From contig OZ244139.1 in assembly GCA_965216205.1 (NCBI GenBank), positions 3,410,001 through 3,474,000 on the forward strand: DNA of 64,000 nt. Direction: 5' to 3'. Origin of the DNA: CADEDH01 sp965216205 (GTDB lineage: Bacteria; Actinomycetota; Acidimicrobiia; Acidimicrobiales; SZUA-35). The notes below the pieces were generated by a model. The model was not told where the DNA came from. It worked only from the letters and a program-made list of their open reading frames with translations, and did no database searches. Shown piece after piece: positions 24,499 through 32,744 of this stretch. How positions within the stretch are numbered: the stretch's first letter is position 1; each line of letters opens with the position of its first letter. The position numbers and the translations under genes were made by a program.

Positions 24499-25545
24499 CT
24501 AGCGGCCAGACACGCGACGCCGTTCGACCAGCATCGCATCGCCGAACGACAGGAATCGGTACCCCGACGAGATCGCCTCGACGTAGAGCTGACGCCATCG
24601 GTCGCCGATGAACGAATCGACGAGCACCAGGAGCGACGAACGGGGCACGTGGAAGTTGGTGAGCAGCACGTCGACCACCCGCCATCGATGGTCGCGGGTG
24701 ATGAAGAGCTCGGTGGTCGCCGCCAGCTCCCCGCTCGCCGCGACCGATTCGAGCGTTCGTACCACTGTGGTACCGACGGCGACGACCCGTTCGGCCGACT
24801 CGATCCGGGTCCACGTGGCCTCGTCGACGACGTAGCGCTCGCCATGCATGCGATGCTCCTCGACCCGTTCCGCGGTGATCGGGCGGAACGTTCCCAGCCC
24901 GACCTGCAGCTCGACCTCGGCGACGCCGATCCCCCGCCCCTCGAGCCCGGCCAGCACAGCCGGCGTGAGGTGGAGCCCGGCCGTCGGCGCCGCCACCGAG
25001 CCCGGCCGGGTGGCGAACACCGTCTGGTACCGGTCGTCGTCGTCGAGCGCGGCGTGGATGTAGGGCGGGAGGGGCACCCGGCCGAACCGCGCCATCGGGT
25101 CTTCGGCCACGATCGTCACCGATCGGCGACCGTCGCCGAGGTCGTCGCCCGCGATCACGACCGCTTCGCCCTCGTGGAAGAGCTCGGTGCCGGGACGGAC
25201 CCGGCGACCACCCCGCACGAGCGCCTCCCACCCCTGGCCCGGTCGCGCGTCGCCGGTAGGACTGGACCGGACCGTCTCGCCAGGATCGGGGATCGGTTGG
25301 AGCAGCAGCACCTCCACCCGCCCGCCGGTCGCCTTCGTGAGCTCCAGCCGTGCAGCCGAGACGCGGGTCCGGTTCACCACCAACAGGTCTCCCGGCTCGA
25401 GGAGAGCCGGGAGCTCGGCCACCGTGGTGTGCCGCAGCTGCGGCCCATCGTCGACGAGGAGGCGGGCGGCGTCGCGCGGTTCGATCGGTGCCTGGGCGAT
25501 CCGGTCCGGGGGGAGATCGTAGTCGAACGCGTCGGTGGCCGTCAT
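24499..25545 (-). CDS. queA: S-adenosylmethionine:tRNA ribosyltransferase-isomerase QueA
   Basis: A 348-residue enzyme that transfers the ribosyl group of SAM to preQ1 in tRNA, forming epoxyqueuosine. Family motifs are present: 'FDYDLPPDRIAQAPIEPRD', 'VVNRTRVSAARL', 'FGRVPLPPYIH', 'YQTVFATRPGSVAAPTAGLH' and 'GTFRPITAERVEEHRMHGE'. The length is normal. It lies directly upstream of tgt and 22 bases after ruvB. Together they imply queuosine modification of tRNA in this organism, although the preQ1 supply genes are not in the window. Confidence 0.96.
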   Translation of the reverse strand: MTATDAFDYDLPPDRIAQAPIEPRDAARLLVDDGPQLRHTTVAELPALLEPGDLLVVNRTRVSAARLELTKATGGRVEVLLLQPIPDPGETVRSSPTGDARPGQGWEALVRGGRRVRPGTELFHEGEAVVIAGDDLGDGRRSVTIVAEDPMARFGRVPLPPYIHAALDDDDRYQTVFATRPGSVAAPTAGLHLTPAVLAGLEGRGIGVAEVELQVGLGTFRPITAERVEEHRMHGERYVVDEATWTRIESAERVVAVGTTVVRTLESVAASGELAATTELFITRDHRWRVVDVLLTNFHVPRSSLLVLVDSFIGDRWRQLYVEAISSGYRFLSFGDAMLVERRRVSGR

Positions 25546-25567
25546 CGCCTGGTCAGCCGATCACGGG

Positions 25568-26674
25568 TCAATCGAAGAGCGCCGGGGGCTCCTCGGCCGG
25601 CACGACACCGGTGGGGGGCGCCAACCCGAGATGCTGCCACGACGAGGCCGTGGCCATGCGACCTCGGGGCGTCCTGACCAGGAAGCCCTGCTGGATGAGG
25701 AAGGGCTCGATCACGTCCTCGACGGTCTCGGTCGGCTCGCCGACGCTGATCGCGAGGTTGGAGAGCCCGACCGGACCCCCACCGAAGTTCTCGCACAGGT
25801 TCGACAGGAGGAGCTGGTCGACCTTGTCGAGGCCCCGCTGGTCGATCCCGAACAGCGCCAGGCCGGCCGATGCGGCGGCGGCATCGATGATCCCGTCGGC
25901 CCGCACCTCGGCATAGTCGCGGACCCGCCGCAGGAGCCGGTTGGCGATACGAGGGGTGCCGCGGCTGCGGCCTGCGATCTCCGCCGCACCGGATGGGTCG
26001 ATCTCGACGCCGAGAACGTGGGCCGCCCGCAGCACGATCTTCTCCAGGTCGGCGGTGGCGTAGTAGTCGAGCCGGAACCCGAAGCCGAACCGGTCCCGGA
26101 GCGGGCCCGTGATGAGACCGGTCCGGGTGGTGGCGCCCACCATCGTGAAGGGCTCCAGCTCGAACCGGATCGATCGGGCCGCCGGACCCTTTCCGAGGAG
26201 GACGTCGATCTGACCGTCCTCCATGGCCGGGTACAGCACCTCCTCGACCGCTCGGGGCAGGCGGTGGATCTCGTCGATGAAGAGCACGTCGCCCTGCTCG
26301 AGCTTCGTGAGGATCGACGCCAGATCGCCAGCCCGTTCGATCGCCGGCCCCGACGTGATGTGGAGGTGGGCGTTGAGCTCGGCGGCGACGATGCCGGCCA
26401 GCGTGGTCTTCCCGAGGCCCGGCGGGCCGGCGAACAGCAGGTGATCGGCAGGGCGACCTCGGGTGCGGGCGGCCTCGAGGATGATCCCGAGCTGCTCCTT
26501 GAGCTCGGCCTGGCCGACGAAGTCGTCCATGGTGCGGGGGCGGAGGCCCTGGTCGTCGGGGCCGGACCGGCGGTCGCCGAGCGGCTCGCTCCCGCCGTCC
26601 GGCGCCTGGACAGGTACCGGTTCCTCGGGGTCGTGGGCGGTGATGCCCGGCTCGAGCAGCTCGTCGCGGGGCAC
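25568..26674 (-). CDS. ruvB: Holliday junction branch-migration ATPase RuvB
   Basis: A 368-residue AAA+ motor that drives branch migration with RuvA. The GTG at 26674 is preferred over the longer frame because GGAGG sits 8 bases upstream and it begins 4 bases after the ruvA stop. Motifs: 'LRPRTMDDFVGQ', Walker A GPPGLGKTT, Walker B 'VLFIDEIHRL', sensor 1 'MVGATTR', arginine finger 'PLRDRFG' and the winged-helix domain with 'GLDKVDQLLL' and 'EPFLIQQGFLVRTPRGR'. The N-terminus has an acidic/proline extension of about 45 residues before the core. Confidence 0.97.
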   Translation of the reverse strand: MPRDELLEPGITAHDPEEPVPVQAPDGGSEPLGDRRSGPDDQGLRPRTMDDFVGQAELKEQLGIILEAARTRGRPADHLLFAGPPGLGKTTLAGIVAAELNAHLHITSGPAIERAGDLASILTKLEQGDVLFIDEIHRLPRAVEEVLYPAMEDGQIDVLLGKGPAARSIRFELEPFTMVGATTRTGLITGPLRDRFGFGFRLDYYATADLEKIVLRAAHVLGVEIDPSGAAEIAGRSRGTPRIANRLLRRVRDYAEVRADGIIDAAAASAGLALFGIDQRGLDKVDQLLLSNLCENFGGGPVGLSNLAISVGEPTETVEDVIEPFLIQQGFLVRTPRGRMATASSWQHLGLAPPTGVVPAEEPPALFD

Positions 26675-26678
26675 CGCG

Positions 26679-27329
26679 TCAGCCTCCCGCCAGCGCCCGG
26701 AGGGCCCGCTTGAGGAGCTGGCCCGAGTCGTCACCGCCTGCGTCGACCGCATCGGCCGGCAGACCGGACAGGGCCCGGCGGATCTCCTCGCCCGAGTAGC
26801 CGAGGTTCATCAGCGCCTCCCGCACATCCGCGAGCGGCGACGACGCCTCGGGGCTCGCGCCGTTGCTGGTGAGGTCGACGACGGGGGTGGCGCCGTTGCC
26901 GAGATCGGGCAGCACCAGGGTCGACCGCAACTCGACGAGGAGCCGTTGCGCGGTCTTCTTCCCGACGCCCGGTACCTCGCAGAGCGCGCCCAGGTCGTCG
27001 TCGGCGAGGATCCTGGCCAGACCGGCGGCCGAGTGGGTGGCGAGGACGGCCATGGCCAGCGACGGGCCAACGCCGTGGGCAGCGAGGAGGCCCTCGAACG
27101 CGACCCGCTCCTCCTTCGACGGGAAGCCGTAGAGCCGCTGATCGGTCTCACGGATGTGATGGTGGATGTGGAGCAGCACCTCGCTGTCGGACGGCAGGCG
27201 ATCGAGCGTCGACGCGGTGACCGCCACCCGGTAGCCGACCCCGCCGACCTCGAGGAGGATCTCGAGCGACGCCGCCCGATCGGTGACCGTCTCGCGGTCG
27301 ACCACGACGCCCCGCAACGAGCCGATCAC
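26679..27329 (-). CDS. ruvA: Holliday junction-binding protein RuvA
   Basis: A 216-residue tetrameric junction-binding partner of RuvB. It starts at a GTG overlapping the ruvC stop (GTGA), giving 'MIGSLRGVVVD'. An N-terminal OB fold ('LEVGGVGYRVAVT', 'HIHHHIRETDQRLYGF') precedes two helix-hairpin-helix motifs ('HGVGPSLAMAVL', 'VPGVGKKTAQRLLVEL') and a C-terminal three-helix domain ('VREALMNLGYSGEEIRRAL') that contacts RuvB. Confidence 0.97.
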   Translation of the reverse strand: MIGSLRGVVVDRETVTDRAASLEILLEVGGVGYRVAVTASTLDRLPSDSEVLLHIHHHIRETDQRLYGFPSKEERVAFEGLLAAHGVGPSLAMAVLATHSAAGLARILADDDLGALCEVPGVGKKTAQRLLVELRSTLVLPDLGNGATPVVDLTSNGASPEASSPLADVREALMNLGYSGEEIRRALSGLPADAVDAGGDDSGQLLKRALRALAGG

Positions 27330-27850
27330 CGGGCGCCCCGAAGCGCGAGCGGGCCGTCGGCGACGACGCCCCGGAGCGAGGGATCGTGGGCCAGGTGACA
27401 CAGCGCCAGCGCGGCTGCATCGGCCGCGTCGGCCGGCTTCGGGGGCGCCGGCAGCGACAGCAGCAGTTGGACCATCGCCTGCACCTGGGCCTTGTCGGCC
27501 CGACCATCTCCTGCGACCACCGACTTCACTGCTGACGGAGAGTACTGGGCGACGGGGATCTTGCGGGCCGCCGCGCCGGCCAGTGCGAGACCCGATGCCT
27601 GGGCCACCCCGACCGCGGTCCGGATGTTGTTCTGGAAGAAGATCCGCTCCACGGCCACCACGGCCGGGCGGTACTCGTCGAGGAGCAGGGCGAGCTCGTG
27701 CTGCAACTCGGCCAGCCGTTCGGGGACCGGTTCGGTGGGGGCGGTCCGGATCACGCCGAGCGCGATCGGCGTGGCCCGATGGTGGCGACCAGGTTCGACC
27801 ACCGCGTAACCGCAGCGCGACAGACCAGGGTCGACCCCGAGCACGAACAC
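27326..27850 (-). CDS. ruvC: Crossover junction endodeoxyribonuclease RuvC
   Basis: A 174-residue Holliday junction resolvase. The four acidic residues of the active site are in 'VLGVDPGLSRCGYA' (Asp), 'VAVERIFFQNN' (Glu) and 'KPADAADAAALALCH' (two Asp). The first GTG (27850) gives 'MFVLGVDPGL', as expected for the family; a second GTG two codons on is possible. There is no ribosome-binding site, but TACCCT ends 7 bases before the GTG, so ruvC-ruvA-ruvB and probably queA-tgt start as a leaderless transcript. It is divergent from the ABC exporter genes. Confidence 0.96.
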   Translation of the reverse strand: MFVLGVDPGLSRCGYAVVEPGRHHRATPIALGVIRTAPTEPVPERLAELQHELALLLDEYRPAVVAVERIFFQNNIRTAVGVAQASGLALAGAAARKIPVAQYSPSAVKSVVAGDGRADKAQVQAMVQLLLSLPAPPKPADAADAAALALCHLAHDPSLRGVVADGPLALRGAR

Positions 27851-27857
27851 CTGTACG

Positions 27858-27863
27858 AGGGTA
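27858..27863 (-). promoter_or_regulatory. -10 box for leaderless ruvC-ruvA-ruvB
   Basis: TACCCT on the minus strand with 7 bases to the ruvC GTG. Confidence 0.55.
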
Positions 27864-27955
27864 GTGCCGCCGGGTCGACGACCGGCGGATGCCGAGGCCC
27901 GGTCGGAACAGGATCCGTCCTTGAGCTGTGCTGTTCGCGCGCCGATACCACCCCG

Positions 27956-28960
27956 GTGACGATCGAAATCGACCTTGTCAGTCGCCGTTTCGGCGAGATC
28001 GTGGCGCTCGACCGGGCGTCGATCGCCGCCCCGCCGGGGATGATCACGGTGCTGCTGGGACCGAACGGTGCCGGCAAGACCACCGCCATCCGCCTGATCA
28101 CGGGCGCGCTCCGACCCGACGTCGGCACGGTTCGCGTGTTCGGTGTCGACCCGACGGGCGACGACGGCGAATCGGTTCGGCGACGGTGTGGCGTGGTGAC
28201 GGCCAAGCCGTCGCTGTACGACCGCCTCAGCGGGATGGACAACCTCCGCTACGCCGCCGAGCTGTTCGACCTCGGGCGGGGCGACCAGACCGACCAGAGG
28301 ATCGTGGAGGCCGCCGACCAGTTCGGCATCGCAGGCTCGCTGGCGCACCAGGTGGGCGGCTATTCGACCGGTATGAAGACCAGGCTGGCGCTGGCCAGGG
28401 CGGTGCTCCACACCCCGGACCTGCTCCTCCTCGACGAGCCGACGTCCGGCCTCGACCCCGAATCGGCGGCCGCGGTGCTGGAGCTGATCAGGACGATGAC
28501 CGCCGATGGGCGAACCGTTCTCATGTGCACCCACCTCCTGCTGGAAGCCGAGGGGCTGGCGGACCGCATCGTGGTCATGGACGGTGGGACCACCGTGCTG
28601 TCGGGCGTGCCCGAGGAGCTGGCCCACCGGTACTGGCCGGACCGCATCGTCGCCATCACCGCCGAGCGGGGCGACGAGCTCGACCGGCTCGCAGGAGAAC
28701 CGTCGGTCGCGTCCTACGAGCGGAGCGGTGCGACCGCCACGATCACGCTCGCCGCGCCGGATCCGCTGCCGGACCTGATCGCCGGGCTCGTCGGTGCCGG
28801 GGCTCGGCTCCAAGCCGTCGAGCCGTACCGCCCGAGCCTCGAGGACCTCTACTTCGCCATCCGCCGGGAGCGGCTCGACGTTCCGGCCCCGCCCGACCCC
28901 CTGCGGCCACCGGTTCAGGTCGCCGGGTCGACGATCGACGACGGGTCGGTGGCGGCATGA
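27956..28960 (+). CDS. ABC transporter ATP-binding protein (exporter type)
   Basis: A 334-residue ATPase of the CcmA/NatA-like exporter group. The GTG at 27956 starts just before the conserved 'IEIDLVSRRFGEIVALD'. Walker A GPNGAGKTT, signature 'YSTGMKTRLALARA', Walker B 'LLLLDEPTSGLD' and H-loop 'MCTHLLLEAE' are all intact. A C-terminal extension of about 110 residues is typical of type-2 exporter ATPases. The stop overlaps the permease start (ATGA). Substrate unknown. Confidence 0.93.
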   Translation: MTIEIDLVSRRFGEIVALDRASIAAPPGMITVLLGPNGAGKTTAIRLITGALRPDVGTVRVFGVDPTGDDGESVRRRCGVVTAKPSLYDRLSGMDNLRYAAELFDLGRGDQTDQRIVEAADQFGIAGSLAHQVGGYSTGMKTRLALARAVLHTPDLLLLDEPTSGLDPESAAAVLELIRTMTADGRTVLMCTHLLLEAEGLADRIVVMDGGTTVLSGVPEELAHRYWPDRIVAITAERGDELDRLAGEPSVASYERSGATATITLAAPDPLPDLIAGLVGAGARLQAVEPYRPSLEDLYFAIRRERLDVPAPPDPLRPPVQVAGSTIDDGSVAA

Positions 28961-29790
28961 CACAGCTCAACCTCAACCGTGTCGCCACCGTGGCCCGCGT
29001 CGAGCTGAAGCAACTCGCCCAGGCTCGCGACTTCTGGCTGCCGATGACGCTGCTGGGCTCGATGTTCTTCGTGGTGATCCCATCGATCCTGCTCCTGACG
29101 ATCACCCAGATCGGCAACGTGGAGGTGGTGAGCCGGGTGTCGGGAGCGCTCGAGGCGCTACCCCAGTCGGCCCGATCCCAGATCGTCGGCGACAGCCCGG
29201 AGGGCCAGACCGGCTATGCGCTGGCGGTCTTCCTCTTCGCTCCGGTGGCGGTGATCGTACCTCTCACGATCTCGACGGCGGTCGGAGCGGCCACGATCGT
29301 GGGCGAGCGGGAGCGCGGCACGGGCGAGTTCCTCGCCCACTCCCCCGCATCCGCCCGCGAGATCTATCTCGGCAAGCTGATCGCCAGCCTCCTGCCCGGT
29401 TACGCCACCGTGGTGGTCGGCTTCGGCCTCTACTCGTTGATCGTCAACCTGACCGTCGGCCCGTCGGTGGGTGGCTGGTTCTTCCCCACCACGCAATGGT
29501 GGGTGATGATCGCATGGGTGCTCCCGCCGTTTCTCGGGATCTGCCTCTCCCTGGTCCTCCGGCTCTCGGCCAGGGTCAGCTCTACTGCTGCCGCCCAGCA
29601 GGCGTCCGGGCTGGTCAGCCTGCCGCTGATCATGATCGCCTACAGCCAGGCGACCGGTGTGCTGTTCGGCGCCGGCTACCTGCCGTGGATCGTGGGCGCG
29701 ATCGCCTGGACCGGGGCGCTGATCAGCCTCCAGCGGGGCATGCGATCGGTGACCCGATCCCGCCTCCTCGGCGTCGGCGCCGGGATCTAG
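28957..29790 (+). CDS. ABC-2 type permease
   Basis: A 277-residue membrane protein with about six hydrophobic segments, starting at ATG 28957 inside the ATPase stop (ATGA). A short cytoplasmic N-terminus is followed by 'FWLPMTLLGSMFFVVIPSIL', an extracellular loop, then 'GATIVGERERGTGEFLAHSP..REIYLGKL', the hallmark coupling-helix region of ABC-2 permeases. It pairs with the upstream ATPase as a two-gene exporter. The last two bases of its TAG and the yebC stop on the other strand share a CTAG tetranucleotide. Confidence 0.9.
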   Translation: MTQLNLNRVATVARVELKQLAQARDFWLPMTLLGSMFFVVIPSILLLTITQIGNVEVVSRVSGALEALPQSARSQIVGDSPEGQTGYALAVFLFAPVAVIVPLTISTAVGAATIVGERERGTGEFLAHSPASAREIYLGKLIASLLPGYATVVVGFGLYSLIVNLTVGPSVGGWFFPTTQWWVMIAWVLPPFLGICLSLVLRLSARVSSTAAAQQASGLVSLPLIMIAYSQATGVLFGAGYLPWIVGAIAWTGALISLQRGMRSVTRSRLLGVGAGI

Positions 29791-30533
29791 GAGACGGCTT
29801 CGAGGACCTCGTCGGGGATATCGATGTTGGAGTAGACGTCCTGCACGTCCTCGTGATCGTCGAGCAGGTCGATAAGCCGGAGGACGGCCTTCACCTCGCC
29901 GGCGTCGCTCATCGGGATCGTGTTCGTTGGCATCATCGTGGAGTCGGACTCCTCCACCTCGATACCGGCCTCCTCCAGCGCCGCCCGCAGGGCGAGCACG
30001 TCGCTGGCGTCGCAGGTGACCTGCCACGCCTCGCCATGGTCCTCGAGATCCTCCGCCCCGTTCTCGAGGCCGACCATCATCACCTCGTCCTCGTCGACCG
30101 ACCGGGGCACCTTCACCACCCCCTTGCGCTCGAACTGCCAGGCCACGGCGCCGGGCTCGGCGAGCGAGCCGCCGTTCTTGGTGAGCAGCGATCGGATCTC
30201 CGACCCCGTCCGGTTGCGATTGTCGCTCAGGGCGTCGATCAGGAGGGCGACACCGCCCGGGGCGTACCCCTCGTAGGTGATCGACTCGTAGTTGACACCC
30301 TCCAGCTCGCCGGTACCACGTTTGACGGCCCGCTCGATCGTGTCGAGCGGGACCGAGTTGTCGCGGGCCTTCTGGAACATGGTCCGCAGCGTCGGGTTCG
30401 AGTCTGGGTCGCCACCACCCGAGCGAGCCGCGACCTCGACCTGCTTGATGAGCTTGGCGAAGAGCTTGCCCCGCTTGGCGTCGGCGGCACCCTTCTTGTG
30501 CTTGATGGTCGCCCATTTCGAATGCCCGGACAT
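29787..30533 (-). CDS. yebC: YebC/PmpR family protein (probable translation or transcription factor)
   Basis: A 248-residue protein of the TACO1/YebC family, reported both as a DNA-binding regulator and as a factor easing translation of difficult proline-containing motifs. 'MSGHSKWATIKHKKGAADAKRG' (first 20 residues shown in part) is the family N-terminus; 'NPTLRTMFQKARDNSVPLDTI' and 'YEGYAPGGVALLIDALSDN' follow. ATG 30533 is 6 bases after TATCCT with no ribosome-binding site, so a leaderless mRNA is likely. It lies near ruvC and pdxS/pdxT as in mycobacteria. Confidence 0.95.
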   Translation of the reverse strand: MSGHSKWATIKHKKGAADAKRGKLFAKLIKQVEVAARSGGGDPDSNPTLRTMFQKARDNSVPLDTIERAVKRGTGELEGVNYESITYEGYAPGGVALLIDALSDNRNRTGSEIRSLLTKNGGSLAEPGAVAWQFERKGVVKVPRSVDEDEVMMVGLENGAEDLEDHGEAWQVTCDASDVLALRAALEEAGIEVEESDSTMMPTNTIPMSDAGEVKAVLRLIDLLDDHEDVQDVYSNIDIPDEVLEAVS

Positions 30534-30539
30534 GATTCG

Positions 30540-30545
30540 AGGATA
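30540..30545 (-). promoter_or_regulatory. -10 box for leaderless yebC
   Basis: TATCCT on the minus strand with 6 bases to the yebC ATG. Confidence 0.55.
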
Positions 30546-30643
30546 GGCGCCACGGCCCGCCGCGGCGACGGCGACCATCCGCCTCGAACCACCCGAGCGG
30601 AAGGCAGCTAAAGGAGGCCGACGTCCGTGTCGATGCAGCGCCC

Positions 30644-31141
30644 ATGGGAATCGGACGCATCGTTGCCGGAGGCGCAGTGGCGGGACTGGGGTTGGTCGGG
30701 GTCGGCTACTCCGGCCTCGCCGGCCAGGACGAGACCACCAGGAGTGACAGTGGGGCGATCGTGGAGGAGGGCGAGCTCGGTGCGTTCCGCATCCGGATCG
30801 GCGACTGCCTCGCGGCATCCCCCAATGGCGAGTTCGAATCGATACAGGGCGTGCCGTGCAACGAGCCCCACGCCGACGAGGTGTACCACGCCTTCAACCT
30901 CGCTGAGGGCGACGGGAACTGGCCCGGCGACTCCCACGTGGCCGAGGAGGCCGACATCGGGTGCTACAACGCGTTCGAGCCGTTCGTGGGCCTCGACTAC
31001 GAGAGCTCGATCTACGGCTACGCCACGATCACCCCCACCGAGGGGAGCTGGGACGGGCTCGACGACCGCGAGGTGCTCTGCCTGATCAACAACTACGACG
31101 GCACGACCAAGACCGGGTCGGCCCGCGGCTCCGCCCAGTAG
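30644..31141 (+). CDS. Secreted Septum_form-like protein
   Basis: A 165-residue protein with a hydrophobic N-terminus ('IVAGGAVAGLGLVGVGYSGL') that is a signal peptide or anchor. The mature part has four cysteines in the Septum_form (PF13845) pattern: 'RIGDCL', 'GVPCNEPHADEVYHAF', 'IGCYNAF' and 'REVLCL', with a 'WPGDS' block between. Proteins of this domain are actinobacterial and loosely linked to septation. The ATG at 30644 is used. A perfect AAAGGAGG (30610-30617) lies too far upstream and fits a GTG in another frame better. It is the only plus-strand gene in a minus-strand neighbourhood. Confidence 0.78.
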   Translation: MGIGRIVAGGAVAGLGLVGVGYSGLAGQDETTRSDSGAIVEEGELGAFRIRIGDCLAASPNGEFESIQGVPCNEPHADEVYHAFNLAEGDGNWPGDSHVAEEADIGCYNAFEPFVGLDYESSIYGYATITPTEGSWDGLDDREVLCLINNYDGTTKTGSARGSAQ

Positions 31142-31145
31142 CCGG

Positions 31146-31745
31146 TCAGCCGCCGACCAGGTCGGCGAGGAAGAGCTGGTGGAGGCGATCGTCTCCGGTG
31201 AGCTCGGGGTGGAACGACGAGACCAGCACGGATCCCTGCCGGCACACGACGGGCGAGCCGTCGACGGTCGCCAGGATCTCGACGTCCGGTCCGGCCCGCT
31301 CCACCAGGGGCGCCCGGATGAAGACGGCTCGCATCGGACCGCCCGCCATGCCATCGACGTCGAGGTCCGCCTCGAACGAGTCGACCTGGCGGCCGTACCC
31401 GTTGCGGCACACGTCGAGGTCGATGGCGCCGAAGCAGTGCTGGTCGACGTGCCCGTCGGCCACGTGCTGGGCGAGGAGGATCATGCCCGCGCAGGTCCCG
31501 AACACCGGGAGCCCGTCGGCCAGGAGCTTGCCGATCGGCTCGATCAGCTCGAACGTCTCGAGCAGCTTGATCATCGTCGTCGACTCGCCGCCCGGTAGCA
31601 CGAGCGCGCCGATCCCCTCGAGGTGGGCCGGCTGGCGGATCTCCCTCGACTCGACACCGCACCGGGCGAACGCCTCGCGATGACGGGCGAACGCGCCCTG
31701 CAACGCCAGCACGCCGACCGGGCCGGCGGCTGGCCCCGCGCTCAC
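31146..31745 (-). CDS. pdxT: Pyridoxal 5'-phosphate synthase glutaminase subunit PdxT
   Basis: A 199-residue class I glutamine amidotransferase that supplies ammonia to PdxS for vitamin B6 synthesis. The catalytic triad is in 'GTCAGMILLA' (Cys) and 'SSFHPELTGD' (His, Glu), and 'LPGGESTTM' is the substrate loop. The GTG at 31745 overlaps the pdxS stop (GTGA) and is preferred; a TTG one codon earlier is possible. It is encoded directly after pdxS, as expected for the PLP synthase pair. Confidence 0.96.
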   Translation of the reverse strand: MSAGPAAGPVGVLALQGAFARHREAFARCGVESREIRQPAHLEGIGALVLPGGESTTMIKLLETFELIEPIGKLLADGLPVFGTCAGMILLAQHVADGHVDQHCFGAIDLDVCRNGYGRQVDSFEADLDVDGMAGGPMRAVFIRAPLVERAGPDVEILATVDGSPVVCRQGSVLVSSFHPELTGDDRLHQLFLADLVGG

Positions 31746-32680
31746 CAACCCCGGTCGGCGAGGCGGACGTCGAGATCGTCCATCGCGATACCGGTCATCG
31801 GCGCCCCGAGGCCGCGACTGACCTTGGCGAGGATGTCGGCATCGTTGTAGTTCGTGGTCGCCTCGACGATCGCCTTCGCCCGGGGGGCCGGATCGTCGCT
31901 CTTGAAGATCCCGGACCCCACGAACACCGCCTCGGCGCCGAGTTGCATGGCCAGGGCGGCATCGGCCGGGGTGGCGAGACCGCCAGCGCAGAACAGCGGC
32001 ACCGGCAGCGCGCCGGTCTCGGCGATCTCCTGGACCAGCGGGAGCGGGGCCTGGAGGCGCTTGGCCCAGTCGAACAGCTCGGCCTCGTCGGCCATGGTCA
32101 GCTTCCGGATGTCGCCGGTGATCGACCGGAGGTGACGGACGGCCTCCACCACGTTGCCGGTCCCCGCTTCACCCTTCGAACGGATCATGCAGGCGCCCTC
32201 GCTGATCCGCCGCAGCGCCTCACCGAGGTTGGTGGCGCCACACACGAACGGAACCGTGAAGGCGAACTTGTCGATGTGGTGGGCTTCGTCGGCCGGGGTC
32301 AGGACCTCGGACTCGTCGACGTAGTCGACACCGAGGGCCTGCAGGATCTGGGCCTCGACGAAGTGGCCGATCCGGGCCTTCGCCATCACGGGGATGGTCG
32401 TCACGTCCTTGATCCCCTCGATCATCACCGGGTCGCTCATGCGGGCCACGCCGCCGTCGACCCGGATGTCGGCCGGGACCCGCTCGAGCGCCATCACCGC
32501 CGCCGCACCGGCGTCCTCGGCGATCTTCGCCTGCTCCGGGGTGACGACGTCCATGATGACGCCACCCTTCAGCATCTCCGCCAAGCCTCGCTTGACCCGC
32601 ACGGTACCGCCGGTCCTCTCGGTCCCAGCGGTTGCTTCCTCGGCCCGGGTCGCCCCGGCGCCAGCGTTCGTCTCAGCCAT
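31742..32680 (-). CDS. pdxS: Pyridoxal 5'-phosphate synthase subunit PdxS
   Basis: A 312-residue TIM-barrel synthase that condenses ribose-5-phosphate, glyceraldehyde-3-phosphate and ammonia into PLP. Key stretches: 'KRGLAEMLKGGVIMDVV', 'MALERVPADIR', 'IPVMAKARIGHFVEAQ' with the first catalytic Lys, and 'IRSKGEAGTGNVVEA' with the second. The N-terminus is about 25 residues longer than in Bacillus and low in complexity. TAGACT lies 6 bases before the ATG (leaderless). Confidence 0.97.
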   Translation of the reverse strand: MAETNAGAGATRAEEATAGTERTGGTVRVKRGLAEMLKGGVIMDVVTPEQAKIAEDAGAAAVMALERVPADIRVDGGVARMSDPVMIEGIKDVTTIPVMAKARIGHFVEAQILQALGVDYVDESEVLTPADEAHHIDKFAFTVPFVCGATNLGEALRRISEGACMIRSKGEAGTGNVVEAVRHLRSITGDIRKLTMADEAELFDWAKRLQAPLPLVQEIAETGALPVPLFCAGGLATPADAALAMQLGAEAVFVGSGIFKSDDPAPRAKAIVEATTNYNDADILAKVSRGLGAPMTGIAMDDLDVRLADRGW

Positions 32681-32686
32681 GCGTCC

Positions 32687-32692
32687 AGTCTA
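32687..32692 (-). promoter_or_regulatory. -10 box for leaderless pdxS-pdxT
   Basis: TAGACT on the minus strand with 6 bases to the pdxS ATG. Confidence 0.55.
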
Positions 32693-32744
32693 CGACCGCT
32701 CGACCGGGCGCCCCCAGGCCAAAACGGTCGAGTTGGACCGCCCC

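Noticed and set aside
30627..31085. Frame starting at GTG 30627 with a perfect ribosome-binding site
   Set aside because: Its translation has no signal peptide or family motif, whereas the overlapping frame at 30644 has a signal sequence and the four-Cys Septum_form pattern. The oddity is kept as a finding, not a gene.
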